Shown here: piece by piece, positions 1 to 7,677 of the stretch | Layout: each line of letters starts with the position of its first letter | Numbering within the stretch: the first letter of the stretch is position 1 | Source of the DNA: Streptomyces sp. GKU 895 | GTDB taxonomy: Bacteria; Actinomycetota; Actinomycetes; Streptomycetales; Streptomycetaceae | DNA length: 64,000 nucleotides | Reading direction: 5' to 3' | NCBI GenBank assembly: GCA_002027195.1 | Contig: MWJO01000025.1 | Span: forward strand, 21,960-85,959 | Notes under the pieces: generated by a model | Seen by the model: the letters and a program-made list of their open reading frames with translations, nothing else | The model's database searches: none | Told to the model about the DNA's origin: nothing | Made by a program: the position numbers and the translations under genes

Positions 1-1
1 C

Positions 2-199
2 TTCAGCAAGACCGGTGACGTGAGCCTGCAGGCCTTCATCGTCCCGGCCAAGAGCTACTTCGAGAAGTGGGGCCCGACCGACCTGCCGTCGACCCCCGCG
101 GAGACGTCCCCGTCCCCGACCGAGTCCGCCACCGGCTCGGCGACCCCGTCGGGCGAGGCGTCGGCATCGGTGTCGGCCAGCGAGAGCGCGGCCGAGTAA
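2..199 (+). CDS. C-terminal end of a secreted or lipoprotein (partial)
   Basis: The window opens inside this gene and only the last 65 codons are seen, ending in TAA. The visible part is a beta-rich tail (FSKTGDVSLQAFIVPAKSYF) followed by a long Ser/Thr/Pro/Ala/Glu-rich, probably disordered extension. From memory this resembles the DUF461/PCu(A)C-like lipoprotein found next to phoP in streptomycetes. The signal peptide and any metal-binding residues lie outside the window, so the family is an inference. It is convergent with phoP and shares the hairpin that follows. Confidence 0.55.
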   Translation, partial: FSKTGDVSLQAFIVPAKSYFEKWGPTDLPSTPAETSPSPTESATGSATPSGEASASVSASESAAE

Positions 200-202
200 G
201 CA

Positions 203-264
203 CGTCGTACGACGAAGGGCGGGACCTCACCCAGGAGGTCCCGCCCTTCGTGCGTCGTACGACG
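203..264. terminator. Bidirectional intrinsic terminator
   Basis: A perfect 16-bp stem (213-228 with 235-250) encloses a 6-nt loop. It is extended by a second pair of arms (203-212 with 255-264) across a 4-nt bulge. It lies directly after the lipoprotein stop and before the phoP 3' repeats on the other strand. There is no long T tract, which is usual in Streptomyces. Confidence 0.8.
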
Positions 265-266
265 GT

Positions 267-621
267 TTACGGCTCGAACTTGTAGCCCAGCCCCCGGACC
301 GTCACCAGGTACCGCGGCGCCCCGGGGTCCGGCTCGAGCACCATCCTCGACGCACCCCTCGCACCGCTCCGCGGGCTTCGGCGTGCTGCGCCGGACTCCG
401 TCCGCCGGCTCCAGTCGGACTCGGCCTACGGCTCGAACTTGTAGCCGAAGCCCCGGACCGTCACCAGGTACCGCGGCGCGCCCGGGTCCGGCTCGATCTT
501 CGCGCGCAGGCGCTTGACGTGGACGTCGAGGGACCCCCTTCTTGATGCCCCCCCTCGCACTGCTGCGCAGGCTTCGGCGTGCTGCGCCGGACTCCGTCCG
601 CCGGCTCCAGTCGGTCTCGGT
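267..621 (-). repeat. Two extra tandem copies of the phoP 3' end
   Basis: Downstream of the phoP stop the last part of phoP appears twice more in the same orientation. The copy at 426-about 536 encodes the tail from [11 protein letters not shown] to GFGYKFEP with its own TAG. The copy at 267-about 337 encodes [13 protein letters not shown] to GLGYKFEP with TAA. The spacers (338-425 and 537-621) are also related to each other, sharing a stretch of about 60 bp. This is a tandem partial duplication of about 159 and 196 bp. No intact gene is present in it. Confidence 0.85.
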
Positions 622-1302
622 CTACGGCTCGAACTTGTATCCCAAGCCACGGACCGTCACGAGATACCGCGGCGCCCCGGGGTCCGGCTCGATCTTCGCG
701 CGCAGGCGCTTGACGTGGACGTCGAGGGTCTTGGTGTCGCCCACGTAGTCGGCGCCCCAGACGCGGTCGATGAGCTGCATACGGGTCAGGACGCGTCCCG
801 CGTTGCGCAGGAGCATCTCGAGGAGGTCGAACTCCTTGAGGGGGAGGTCGACCTTCGAGCCGGAGACCGTGACCACGTGACGGTCCACGTCCATGCGGAC
901 CGGGCCCGCCTCCAGGGCGGCCGGGGTGACCTCCTCGGGCTCGCCGCGGCGGCGCAGTACGGCGCGGATACGCGCGACCAGCTCGCGCGAGGAGAACGGC
1001 TTGGTGACATAGTCGTCGGCTCCTATCTCCAGGCCGACAACCTTGTCGATCTCGCTGTCCTTGGCGGTCACCATGATGACCGGGACGTTGGAACGGCCGC
1101 GCAGCTGGCGGCAGACCTCGGTGCCCGGCAGGCCGGGCAGCATCAGGTCGAGGAGGACGAGGTCGGCGCCGTTGCGCTCGAACTCGTCGAGTCCGTCGGG
1201 GCCCGTGGTCGCCACTGCGACCTCGAAGCCCTCCTTGCGGAGCATGTACGACAGGGCGTCGGAGAAGGACTCCTCGTCCTCGACGACAAGCACTCGGGTC
1301 AC
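622..1302 (-). CDS. phoP: Phosphate response regulator PhoP
   Basis: OmpR/PhoB-type response regulator of 226 residues that controls the phosphate regulon together with PhoR. The N-terminal receiver domain shows the acidic pocket VVEDEE, the phospho-acceptor Asp52 (LVLLD) and Lys101 (VTKPF). The C-terminal winged helix ends in [11 protein letters not shown]. Translation starts at a GTG that overlaps the ancestral phoR stop (GTGA), so phoR and phoP are translationally coupled. Two partial copies of the 3' end follow the gene. The length and motifs are normal for actinobacterial PhoP. Confidence 0.95.
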   Translation of the reverse strand: MTRVLVVEDEESFSDALSYMLRKEGFEVAVATTGPDGLDEFERNGADLVLLDLMLPGLPGTEVCRQLRGRSNVPVIMVTAKDSEIDKVVGLEIGADDYVTKPFSSRELVARIRAVLRRRGEPEEVTPAALEAGPVRMDVDRHVVTVSGSKVDLPLKEFDLLEMLLRNAGRVLTRMQLIDRVWGADYVGDTKTLDVHVKRLRAKIEPDPGAPRYLVTVRGLGYKFEP

Positions 1303-2551
1303 GGAAGGACCTCCGGGGCGGGAAGCGGTTCGTACGGGGATGAGTCGGTGGGCCCGCCGTCTCGTCGTCGAGACCGGACTGCTGTGGTGCGCGGTCGCGG
1401 GCGGCCCCCGCCTCCGGCAGTCGCAGGGTGAAGGTGGAGCCCTGACCCTCGGAGCTCCACACCGTGACCTCCCCGCCGTGCGAGGCGGCCACGTGTTTGA
1501 CGATCGCGAGACCGAGGCCCGTGCCGCCCGTCTGGCGGGAGCGGGCCGGGTCGACGCGGTAGAAGCGCTCGAAGATGCGCTCCTTGTCCTTGTCGGAGAT
1601 GCCGATGCCCTGGTCGGTCACGGCGATCTCGATGAGCTCTCCGCCGGGCGCGGTCACCCGGCGGGCGGCTATGCCCACCCGGGTGCGGGCCGGGGAGTAG
1701 TTCACGGCGTTCTCGACGAGGTTGCCGAGGGCGGCGGCGAGCTGGCCGCGGTTGCCCCAGATCCTCAGGTCGGCGGTACCGCCGGAGGCCATGGTGATCT
1801 GCTTGGTGCCGGCCTGGTGGCGGCAGCGGTCGATGGCCTCCGCGACGAGCTCGTCGACGCGGACGGGCTCGGCGTCCTCCAGCGGGTCGTCGTTCTGGAC
1901 CCGGGAGAGGTCGATGAGCTCCTGGACCAGATTGGTGAGCCGGGTCGCCTCTATCTGCATGCGGCCCGCGAAGCGCGTCACCGCCTCGGGGTCGTCATGG
2001 GCGTCCATGACGGCCTCGGAGAGGAGGGACAGCGCGCCGACCGGCGTCTTGAGCTCATGGCTGACGTTCGCGACGAAGTCGCGCCGTACCGCCTCGATGC
2101 GGCGGGCCTCGGTGAGGTCCTCCACCAGGAGGAGGACCAGCCGGGAGCCGAGCGGCGCGACACGGGCGGAGACCGCGAGGGCCTCCCCGCGCCCGGTGCC
2201 GCGCCTGGGGAGGTCCAGTTCGACCTGTCGTATCTCCCCGTCCCGTCTGGTGTCCCGGGCCATCAGGAGCATCGGCTCCACGGCCAGCTTTCCGCCCCGG
2301 ACCAGGCCGAGCGCGTACGCGGCCGAGCTGGCCTTGACGACGGAGTCGGCCTCGTCGAGGACGACCGCGGAGGAGCGCAGGACGGACAGGACGGTGTCCA
2401 CGCCCGGCGGAAGCACCGGGTCGGTGTGCAGGGAGGTACGTGTGGGGCGTTTCTGCTCCCGCTCGCTGAAGCGGAACGCCAGCATGGCGATCACACCGGT
2501 GAGCACTCCGGCGATCGCTGCCGCTGCGGCGACCGCCGCGTTCACGTCCAT
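1299..2551 (-). CDS. phoR: Phosphate sensor histidine kinase PhoR (reading frame broken near the C-terminus)
   Basis: Membrane-bound sensor kinase (SenX3/PhoR type). One N-terminal membrane helix (about residues 5-27) is followed by a PAS-like region and an H box with His165 (NVSHELKTP). The ATP-binding domain has N, G1, F and G2 motifs (NLVENAVNYSP, DQGIGIS, FERFYRV, GGTGLGLAIV). After the kinase domain the frame slips near 1351-1357. The next frame reads [12 protein letters not shown] and then TGA at 1299-1301, overlapping the phoP GTG by 4 nt, the expected native end. As given, the open frame instead runs through phoP to 461 (696 codons). A single missing base explains this, so the catalytic part is intact. 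Confidence 0.88.
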
Positions 2552-2624
2552 GCATCCAGGTTAGGCACGGGATCGGTCCTGGCCACAGCCATCGGGGTGC
2601 GAGCTCGAACACTCGTCGCCCAGA

Positions 2625-2657
2625 GTTCACCTTGGAGCCAGGGATGGTTCATTTGGG
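2625..2657 (+). promoter_or_regulatory. PHO boxes between phoRP and phoU
   Basis: Direct repeats GTTCACCTTGG (2625-2635) and GTTCATTTGGG (2647-2657) are exactly two 11-nt units apart, with a degenerate middle unit. This fits the PhoP binding unit of streptomycetes (GTTCACC-type 11-mers). The site lies in the 245-bp gap between divergent phoR and phoU, so it could serve both directions. Assignment is by motif and position only. Confidence 0.75.
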
Positions 2658-2796
2658 GTGGCGGAAAACGACGCGTACAGGGCCGAACGTGGGAGCGTGG
2701 GGTTCACAGCGCCGGTCGTCCGGAGCCTTTCCAGGCTTCCGGAGGCTGGTTCTGGCCCCCGGAACCCCCGAGGCAGACGTAAGAGAGGGACCCCTG

Positions 2797-3489
2797 ATGC
2801 GGGACGCGTACCACGAGGAACTGGACTCGATCGGCGACGGTCTGGTGGAGATGGCCCGGCTGGTGGGGTCGGCGATCGGGCGCGCCACGACGGCCATCCT
2901 CGACTCCGACCTGAAGCTGGCCGAGAGCGTGATCGAGGCCGACCAGAAGGTCGACGACCTCCAGCACGACCTGGAGGCGCGGGCCATAGCCCTGCTGGCG
3001 CGCCAGCAGCCGGTGGCAACCGATCTCCGGATCGTCGTCACGTCACTCCGCATGTCCGCGGACCTGGAGCGCTCGGGCGACCTGGCCCAGCACGTCGCGA
3101 AGCTCGCCCGCCTCCGCTTCCCCGAGCGGGCGATCCCCCACGACCTGCACGCGACCATCCTGGAGATGGGCCAGCTCGCGCAGCGCCTGATGGCGAAGGC
3201 GGCGGAGGTCATCATCACCAAGGACGTCGACCTGGCGCTCCAGCTGGAGCAGGACGACGACGAGATGGACCTGCTGCACCGCACGCTCTTCCAGCACCTG
3301 CTGGACGACAAGTGGAAGCACGGCATCGAGACGGCCGTCGACGTGACCCTGCTGGGCCGCTACTACGAGCGGTTCGCCGACCACGCGGTGTCGGTGGCGA
3401 AGCGGGTGGTGTACCTGGTGACGGGCGAGCACGCGGACGACCTGTCGGCGGCGGACATCCAGCCGGTGACGGGGGTCGAGGGGGCCTGA
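2797..3489 (+). CDS. phoU: Phosphate signalling protein PhoU
   Basis: All-helical protein of 230 residues with two PhoU three-helix repeats, each with a D/E-rich metal-binding signature (for example the RMSADLERSGDLA and YYERFADHAVSVAKR regions). It connects phosphate transport status to the PhoR kinase and dampens the response. ATG at 2797 is preceded by a purine-rich ribosome site (GAGAGGGA). The gene is divergent from phoRP across the PHO-box region, the standard arrangement in Streptomyces. Confidence 0.93.
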   Translation: MRDAYHEELDSIGDGLVEMARLVGSAIGRATTAILDSDLKLAESVIEADQKVDDLQHDLEARAIALLARQQPVATDLRIVVTSLRMSADLERSGDLAQHVAKLARLRFPERAIPHDLHATILEMGQLAQRLMAKAAEVIITKDVDLALQLEQDDDEMDLLHRTLFQHLLDDKWKHGIETAVDVTLLGRYYERFADHAVSVAKRVVYLVTGEHADDLSAADIQPVTGVEGA

Positions 3490-3627
3490 CGCCGGGCGCG
3501 CAGGCGCCTGTTCGGGGCGTGCGCAAGCCTCAGTGCGCCGTTGATGCGACCTGCTGGGCGGGCATGCAATGGGCACAGGGTCTGATCCGAGGGCCGAGAG
3601 TTCAGACCCCTGCCTCGAGGAGGACCC

Positions 3628-3783
3628 ATGGCCGACACCCCGAGCAAGACACCCGACCCCACCCAGGACCGCCGGACCGAGCAGCCCGCCGAGGTCAGAA
3701 ACCTGCTCCTGATCGGCGCGTGCGGCTGCGGCTCGGGCTGCGGCTGCGGGTGCCAGTCGGGCAATCCGTGCCAGTGCGGCTGA
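3628..3783 (+). CDS. Small Cys-rich metallothionein-like peptide (51 aa)
   Basis: A short gene with a good ribosome site (GAGGAGGA, 3617-3624) and ATG start. The first 30 residues are polar. The rest is almost only Cys, Gly, Ser and Gln, with eight Cys in the last 20 residues (ACGCGSGCGCGC and NPCQCG), a layout typical of metal-thiolate peptides. It is followed by a strong hairpin and then by a nickel-binding protein gene. Binding of copper, nickel or zinc is plausible, but the metal cannot be told from sequence. I do not recognise a named family. Confidence 0.75.
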   Translation: MADTPSKTPDPTQDRRTEQPAEVRNLLLIGACGCGSGCGCGCQSGNPCQCG

Positions 3784-3812
3784 CGTAGGGCGGCGCGGTC
3801 CCGTACGACGTG

Positions 3813-3844
3813 AGGGCCCCGGTGCGCATGTGCGCCGGGGCCCT
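3813..3844 (+). terminator. Intrinsic terminator after the Cys-rich peptide
   Basis: GC-rich hairpin with left arm 3813-3828 and right arm 3831-3844, a 2-nt bulge and a 2-nt loop, 29 nt after the stop codon. Confidence 0.7.
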
Positions 3845-3936
3845 TGGTGTGCGGTCGCACGGGTGGGCGAGCAGGCGCAGCATGGAGGGACGGGGAGCGC
3901 CGCGAGAAGCGAGAAACGAGAGGGAGGTGTGGGGAC

Positions 3937-4185
3937 ATGGCCCGGTTCATGGACGTACACCACGGCATGGAAGGCATCACCGCCGACCAGCTGCGCGAGG
4001 CTCACCAGGCCGACCTGGCGATAGAGAAGGACGAGAAGGTCCACTTCGAGCAGGCTTGGGCGGACCCCGAGTCCGGCACGGTCTACTGCCTCTCGGAGGC
4101 CCCGTCGGCCGAGGCGGTCCAACGCATCCACGAACGCGCGGGACACAAGGCGGACGAGATCCATCCGGTGCCGTTGTCGGTCTGA
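3937..4185 (+). CDS. SCO4226-type nickel-binding protein (DUF4242)
   Basis: Protein of 82 residues matching, from memory, the S. coelicolor protein SCO4226, which was crystallised and described as nickel-binding. The length is the same and the start MARFMDVHHGMEG carries adjacent His residues that could bind metal. ATG 3937 follows a strong ribosome site (AGGGAGGTG). It lies next to a Cys-rich peptide, and Nur is encoded about 28 kb away, so a role in nickel handling is plausible. Confidence 0.82.
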   Translation: MARFMDVHHGMEGITADQLREAHQADLAIEKDEKVHFEQAWADPESGTVYCLSEAPSAEAVQRIHERAGHKADEIHPVPLSV

Positions 4186-4256
4186 GGCACGAGTCGCGGG
4201 GAACGGGCGGGGATCAACTCGCTGACGCGAACGACCGCCCCCGGGCCGCGAAAATA

Positions 4257-4289
4257 CCCCTGAGCCACGCCGTTTGCGCAGCTCAGGGG
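4257..4289 (-). terminator. Intrinsic terminator of gpm
   Basis: 9-bp stem (4257-4265 with 4281-4289) and a 15-nt loop. Read on the minus strand it is followed by a TATTTT tract (4251-4256), which is rare in this GC-rich DNA. It begins 15 nt after the gpm stop and also faces the SCO4226-type gene. Confidence 0.75.
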
Positions 4290-4303
4290 CATGATCGCAT
4301 TCT

Positions 4304-5065
4304 CTACTTCTTCTTGCCCTGGTTCTTGACCGCCTCGATCGCCGCCGCTGCCGCCTCCGGGTCGAGGTAGCGGCCGCCCGGGGTCACCGGGTTGAAGTCG
4401 GCGTCGAGTTCGTAGTACAGGGGGATGCCCGTCGGGATGTTCAGGCCCGCGATGTCGGCGTCCGAGATGCCGTCCAGGTGCTTGACCAGGGCGCGGAGGC
4501 TGTTGCCGTGGGCGGCGACGAGGACCGTGCGGCCGGCCAGGAGGTCGGGGACGATGCCGTCGTACCAGTACGGGAGCATGCGGACCACGACGTCCTTCAG
4601 GCACTCCGTGCGGGGGCGCAGCTCCGGGGGGATGGAGGAGTAGCGGGGGTCCGCCGACTGGGAGAACTCCGTGCCGTCCTCGAGCGGGGGCGGCGGGGTG
4701 TCGTACGAGCGGCGCCACAGCATGAACTGCTCCTCGCCGAACTCCGCGAGGGTCTGCGCCTTGTCCTTGCCCTGGAGGGCGCCGTAGTGGCGCTCGTTCA
4801 GGCGCCAGCTGCGGTGGACCGGGATCCAGTGGCGGTCGGCGGCCTCGAGGGCCAGCTGCGCCGTGCGGATCGCTCGCTTCTGGAGGGACGTGTGGACCAC
4901 GTCGGGCAGGAGATCGGCGTCCTTCAGGAGCTCGCCACCGCGGACCGCCTCCTTCTCGCCCTTCTCGTTGAGGTTGACGTCCACCCAGCCGGTGAACAGG
5001 TTCTTCGCGTTCCACTCGCTCTCGCCGTGGCGGAGGAGGATCAGCTTGTACGGTGCGTCGGCCAT
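4304..5065 (-). CDS. gpmA: 2,3-bisphosphoglycerate-dependent phosphoglycerate mutase
   Basis: Glycolytic enzyme interconverting 3- and 2-phosphoglycerate, 253 residues. The catalytic phospho-histidine lies in [10 protein letters not shown] (His13). The second histidine is in [15 protein letters not shown], and the ERHYGALQG substrate-binding motif is present. The length is normal and the Lys-rich C-terminus (GKKK) is typical. ATG is at 5065, and the gene is divergent from the MFS gene. Confidence 0.95.
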   Translation of the reverse strand: MADAPYKLILLRHGESEWNAKNLFTGWVDVNLNEKGEKEAVRGGELLKDADLLPDVVHTSLQKRAIRTAQLALEAADRHWIPVHRSWRLNERHYGALQGKDKAQTLAEFGEEQFMLWRRSYDTPPPPLEDGTEFSQSADPRYSSIPPELRPRTECLKDVVVRMLPYWYDGIVPDLLAGRTVLVAAHGNSLRALVKHLDGISDADIAGLNIPTGIPLYYELDADFNPVTPGGRYLDPEAAAAAIEAVKNQGKKK

Positions 5066-5217
5066 GCGTATGAGCGTAATCCAAGGGCTCGGCCGCTCGC
5101 GCCTGCGCTCGATGGGCGGACTCTTGACGGGATCTGTTAATTGAGTGGCCTCGCCGGAGCCCTGTTATGTAAGTTCTCATCGCCGCTTGGGACGCTTACA
5201 TCACCGGGGGACTCGTC

Positions 5218-6477
5218 ATGCCACTCGTCGCCGTCAGACGCGCCCTCCGGGAGACCGTCTCCGGGCTCCCCCGCGAGTTCTGGTGGCTGTGGACCAGCAC
5301 CCTCGTCAACCGCCTCGGCGCCTTCGTCGCCACCTTCATGGCGCTCTACCTGACGCTGGACAGGGGGTACAGCGCCGCCTATGCCGGTCTCGTCGCCTCA
5401 CTGCACGGGCTCGGCGGTGTCGTCTCCTCCATCGGGGCCGGCGTCATGACCGACCGGCTCGGGCGGCGGCCCACGCTGCTCGCCGCGCAGGCCTCCACCG
5501 CCGCCTCCGTCGCCCTGCTCGGGTTCATGCACCACCCCGCCGCCATCGCCGCCGTCGCCTTCCTCGTCGGCCTGACCTCCAACGCCTCACGGCCGGCCGT
5601 GCAGGCGATGATGGCCGACATCGTGCGGCCCGAGGACCGGGTGCGGGCCTTCTCCCTCAACTACTGGGCCATCAACCTCGGCTTCGCCGTCTCCTCCATG
5701 GGCGCCGGGTTCATCGCCGAGTTCAGCTACCTCGCCGGCTTCCTCATCGAGGCCGCCATGACCGCCGTGTGCGCGGTCGTCGTCTTCCTGAAGCTGCCCG
5801 AGTCACGGCCCGAGCGCACGGCGAGCGAGGCGAAGGCGGACACCGAGGTCGGCCTCGGGACCGTGCTGCGCGACGGGCGGTACATGGGTGTCGTCGGGCT
5901 GTCCTTCCTCGTCGCCCTCGTCTTCCAGCAGGGCTCGGTCGGACTTCCGGTGGCGATGGGTGAGGCCGGGTTCACGCCCGCCGACTACGGCATGGCCATC
6001 GCCGTCAACGGCGTGCTGATCGTCGCGCTCCAGATCCCCGTCACCCGGTTCATCCAGCACCGCGACCCGCGCCGGCTGCTCGTCATCTCGTCCCTTCTCG
6101 CCGGGTACGGCTTCGGGCTGACCGCCTTCGCCGGGTCCATCGGCGTCTTCGCCCTCACCGTCTGCGTGTGGACCCTCGCCGAGATCGTCAACGCCCCGAC
6201 CCAGACGAGCCTCGTCGTCCGCCTCTCCCCCGTCCACGGCCGCGGCCGCTACCAGGGCATGTACACCCTGTCCTGGGCCGTCGCCTCCCTCGTCGCCCCG
6301 CTGATGTCCGGTCTCGTCATCGACCACTACGGCGCCGAGTGGCTGTGGGGGATGTGCGCGGTCGTCGGGACGGTGGCCGGCATCGGGTACGCGGCCCTGA
6401 TGCGGCGGCTGCCGACCGAGGAGCCGGTCCTCGCGGAACCGCCGTCCCTGGCGAAGCCCGAGGTCAGCGCCGCCTGA
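5218..6477 (+). CDS. MFS transporter
   Basis: Major facilitator protein of 419 residues with about twelve hydrophobic segments in two halves. The signature between helices 2 and 3 (GAGVMTDRLGRRP) is clear. It resembles drug/proton antiporters (DHA1 type). The substrate is unknown. ATG 5218 is preceded by CCGGGGGAC. A strong terminator follows. The next gene, in opposite orientation, encodes a peptide with an export-type leader, but nothing else links the two. Confidence 0.88.
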   Translation: MPLVAVRRALRETVSGLPREFWWLWTSTLVNRLGAFVATFMALYLTLDRGYSAAYAGLVASLHGLGGVVSSIGAGVMTDRLGRRPTLLAAQASTAASVALLGFMHHPAAIAAVAFLVGLTSNASRPAVQAMMADIVRPEDRVRAFSLNYWAINLGFAVSSMGAGFIAEFSYLAGFLIEAAMTAVCAVVVFLKLPESRPERTASEAKADTEVGLGTVLRDGRYMGVVGLSFLVALVFQQGSVGLPVAMGEAGFTPADYGMAIAVNGVLIVALQIPVTRFIQHRDPRRLLVISSLLAGYGFGLTAFAGSIGVFALTVCVWTLAEIVNAPTQTSLVVRLSPVHGRGRYQGMYTLSWAVASLVAPLMSGLVIDHYGAEWLWGMCAVVGTVAGIGYAALMRRLPTEEPVLAEPPSLAKPEVSAA

Positions 6478-6519
6478 CAGGCAGACAGACACAGAGACAC
6501 AGAGACATAGAACGGCGCC

Positions 6520-6557
6520 GAGCCCCCTGCCCGGACGGATACGCGGGCAGGGGGCTC
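6520..6557. terminator. Terminator between MFS gene and leader-peptide gene
   Basis: Perfect 13-bp stem (6520-6532 with 6545-6557) and 12-nt loop between convergent genes. Confidence 0.8.
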
Positions 6558-6616
6558 GACTCGTCGTCACACGAGCAGCGGCCTGAGGCCGGAAACCTGG
6601 GGTCGGAAGCCCTGGG

Positions 6617-6841
6617 TCAGAAGCTCGCCGTCACGCCGACCTCGTGCGGCAGCGCGCCCAGCGCACCGCCGACGGTGCCCAGGGCGGTGGCCTTCACCGA
6701 GTCGAGCTGGGCGAGGACGTCCGCGCTGCTGAGCGTGGTGTCACCGACAGTGGCGGTGATCTGGGGGGCCAGGCCACCGGAGACGGTGTCGAGGTCGGCG
6801 TCGGAGAGCTCGGCGGTCTGAACCTGGGGAGCGGAGTTCAT
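6617..6841 (-). CDS. Peptide with double-glycine leader, no Cys core (74 aa)
   Basis: The first 25 residues look like an exported or modified peptide leader: acidic and hydrophobic, ending in ELSDADLDTVSGG, the LSxxELxxVxGG-type motif cleaved after Gly-Gly by peptidase-containing transporters or recognised by RiPP enzymes. The roughly 50-residue remainder is Ala/Thr/Gly/Val-rich and has no Cys, so a lanthionine peptide is excluded even though automated annotation may call such genes type A2 lantipeptides. No modification enzyme or C39 peptidase transporter is visible nearby. ATG is at 6841. Confidence 0.7.
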   Translation of the reverse strand: MNSAPQVQTAELSDADLDTVSGGLAPQITATVGDTTLSSADVLAQLDSVKATALGTVGGALGALPHEVGVTASF

Positions 6842-7148
6842 GAGGAAACAGCCCTTCGCATGGGTGCACTTGGGGGGACCGCCCCGCGGGGGACAGCGGG
6901 CGGGGCGCGGTGCGCAGGATCAAACCACGGAGCGCGCCCGGCATCCAGCGCGTCCGCGCTCGTCGCAGTGCGGTTGAGCGCGGAGGTGACCCAACCATGA
7001 GGGCCTGTCCACGAATTGGGGGCAGGTTCTCTACACCCGGCACCCCACGGGCGGCCGACCGGGGCCGCGCTCACGCGCGCGAACGGGACAACTCCGCATC
7101 AACAGCGCCCGCCCGCGGCATGGTTGCGGACGGTCTGTGCAGATTCCG
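6842..7148. other. Gene-free interval upstream of the leader-peptide gene
   Basis: 307 bp between the DUF2000 stop and the leader-peptide start, both on the minus strand. It should hold the promoter of the peptide gene. I see a possible ribosome site (AAGGG) about 11 nt before its ATG, but no convincing -10/-35 pair, hairpin or further gene. Confidence 0.4.
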
Positions 7149-7628
7149 TCACGGATGCATCCGGGCGCCTTTCATGACCTTGTCGACGGCATTGCGGGGG
7201 CCGTGGACCGCGATCCCGACGAGGTCGAGGTCGGCCGTCCGTACGGCCCGTACCGCCGCCCGGTTGTCGCGGTCGTTGCCGGTGGCGAACAGGTCGCTCG
7301 TGAACACCGCGCGCGGCAGCGCGCGGGACAGCACGCGCGCGTGGGCCGCCTTCAGCGTCTCCTTGGTGCCCTCGAAGACCAGCACCGGCTGCCGGAACAT
7401 CGGCAGACACCGCACCCCGTCCGCGTCCTCGTACGGCTCCCCGACCACCTCGGGGACCTCGGTGCCGAGGCCGCTGACGAGGAACGCGGTGACGTTCAGC
7501 CGCTGCCAGGACTCCAGGTCCTCGCGCAGCAGGACGGCGATCTTGGTGTCGAAACGGATCGGTTCAGCGCTGCGGGTCGGTTCAGTGCTGCGGACCGGTT
7601 CAGCGCTAGGGATCGGTTCAGTGCTCAT
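7149..7628 (-). CDS. DUF2000 family protein
   Basis: 159 residues. After a repetitive N-terminus (about residues 1-25, units of STEP/SAEP with Arg-Ser) comes a compact alpha/beta domain starting RFDTKIAVLLRED and ending VDKVMKGARMHP, typical of DUF2000 (peptidyl-tRNA hydrolase 2-like fold, function unknown). It is divergent from an AraC-type regulator with only 49 bp between starts. In many bacteria DUF2000 genes sit beside AraC regulators, so control by that regulator is likely. Confidence 0.75.
   Translation of the reverse strand: MSTEPIPSAEPVRSTEPTRSAEPIRFDTKIAVLLREDLESWQRLNVTAFLVSGLGTEVPEVVGEPYEDADGVRCLPMFRQPVLVFEGTKETLKAAHARVLSRALPRAVFTSDLFATGNDRDNRAAVRAVRTADLDLVGIAVHGPRNAVDKVMKGARMHP
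7557..7627. repeat. 18-bp tandem repeat, four copies
   Basis: Four imperfect copies of an 18-bp unit beginning CGGTTCAGYGCTGCGG lie inside the start of the DUF2000 gene. They encode its repetitive N-terminus and lie 50-120 bp upstream of the AraC start. Confidence 0.75.
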
Positions 7629-7677
7629 GCAGGAAGCGTGCGGGCGGTCGTACGGTTTCGTCTTGTACGTTCTTTGC

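Noticed and set aside
426..650. 74-codon frame spanning the phoP repeat
   Set aside because: It joins repeat copy 2 to spacer and the antisense tail of phoP. It is better explained as a duplicated 3' fragment.
461..1298. C-terminal 270-codon extension of the phoR frame through phoP
   Set aside because: Sequence is a frameshifted shadow of phoP. The native end with GTGA overlap is visible in the next frame.
6617..6841. Type A2 lantipeptide
   Set aside because: The core has no Cys, so lanthionine rings cannot form, and no LanM or LanBC genes are nearby.
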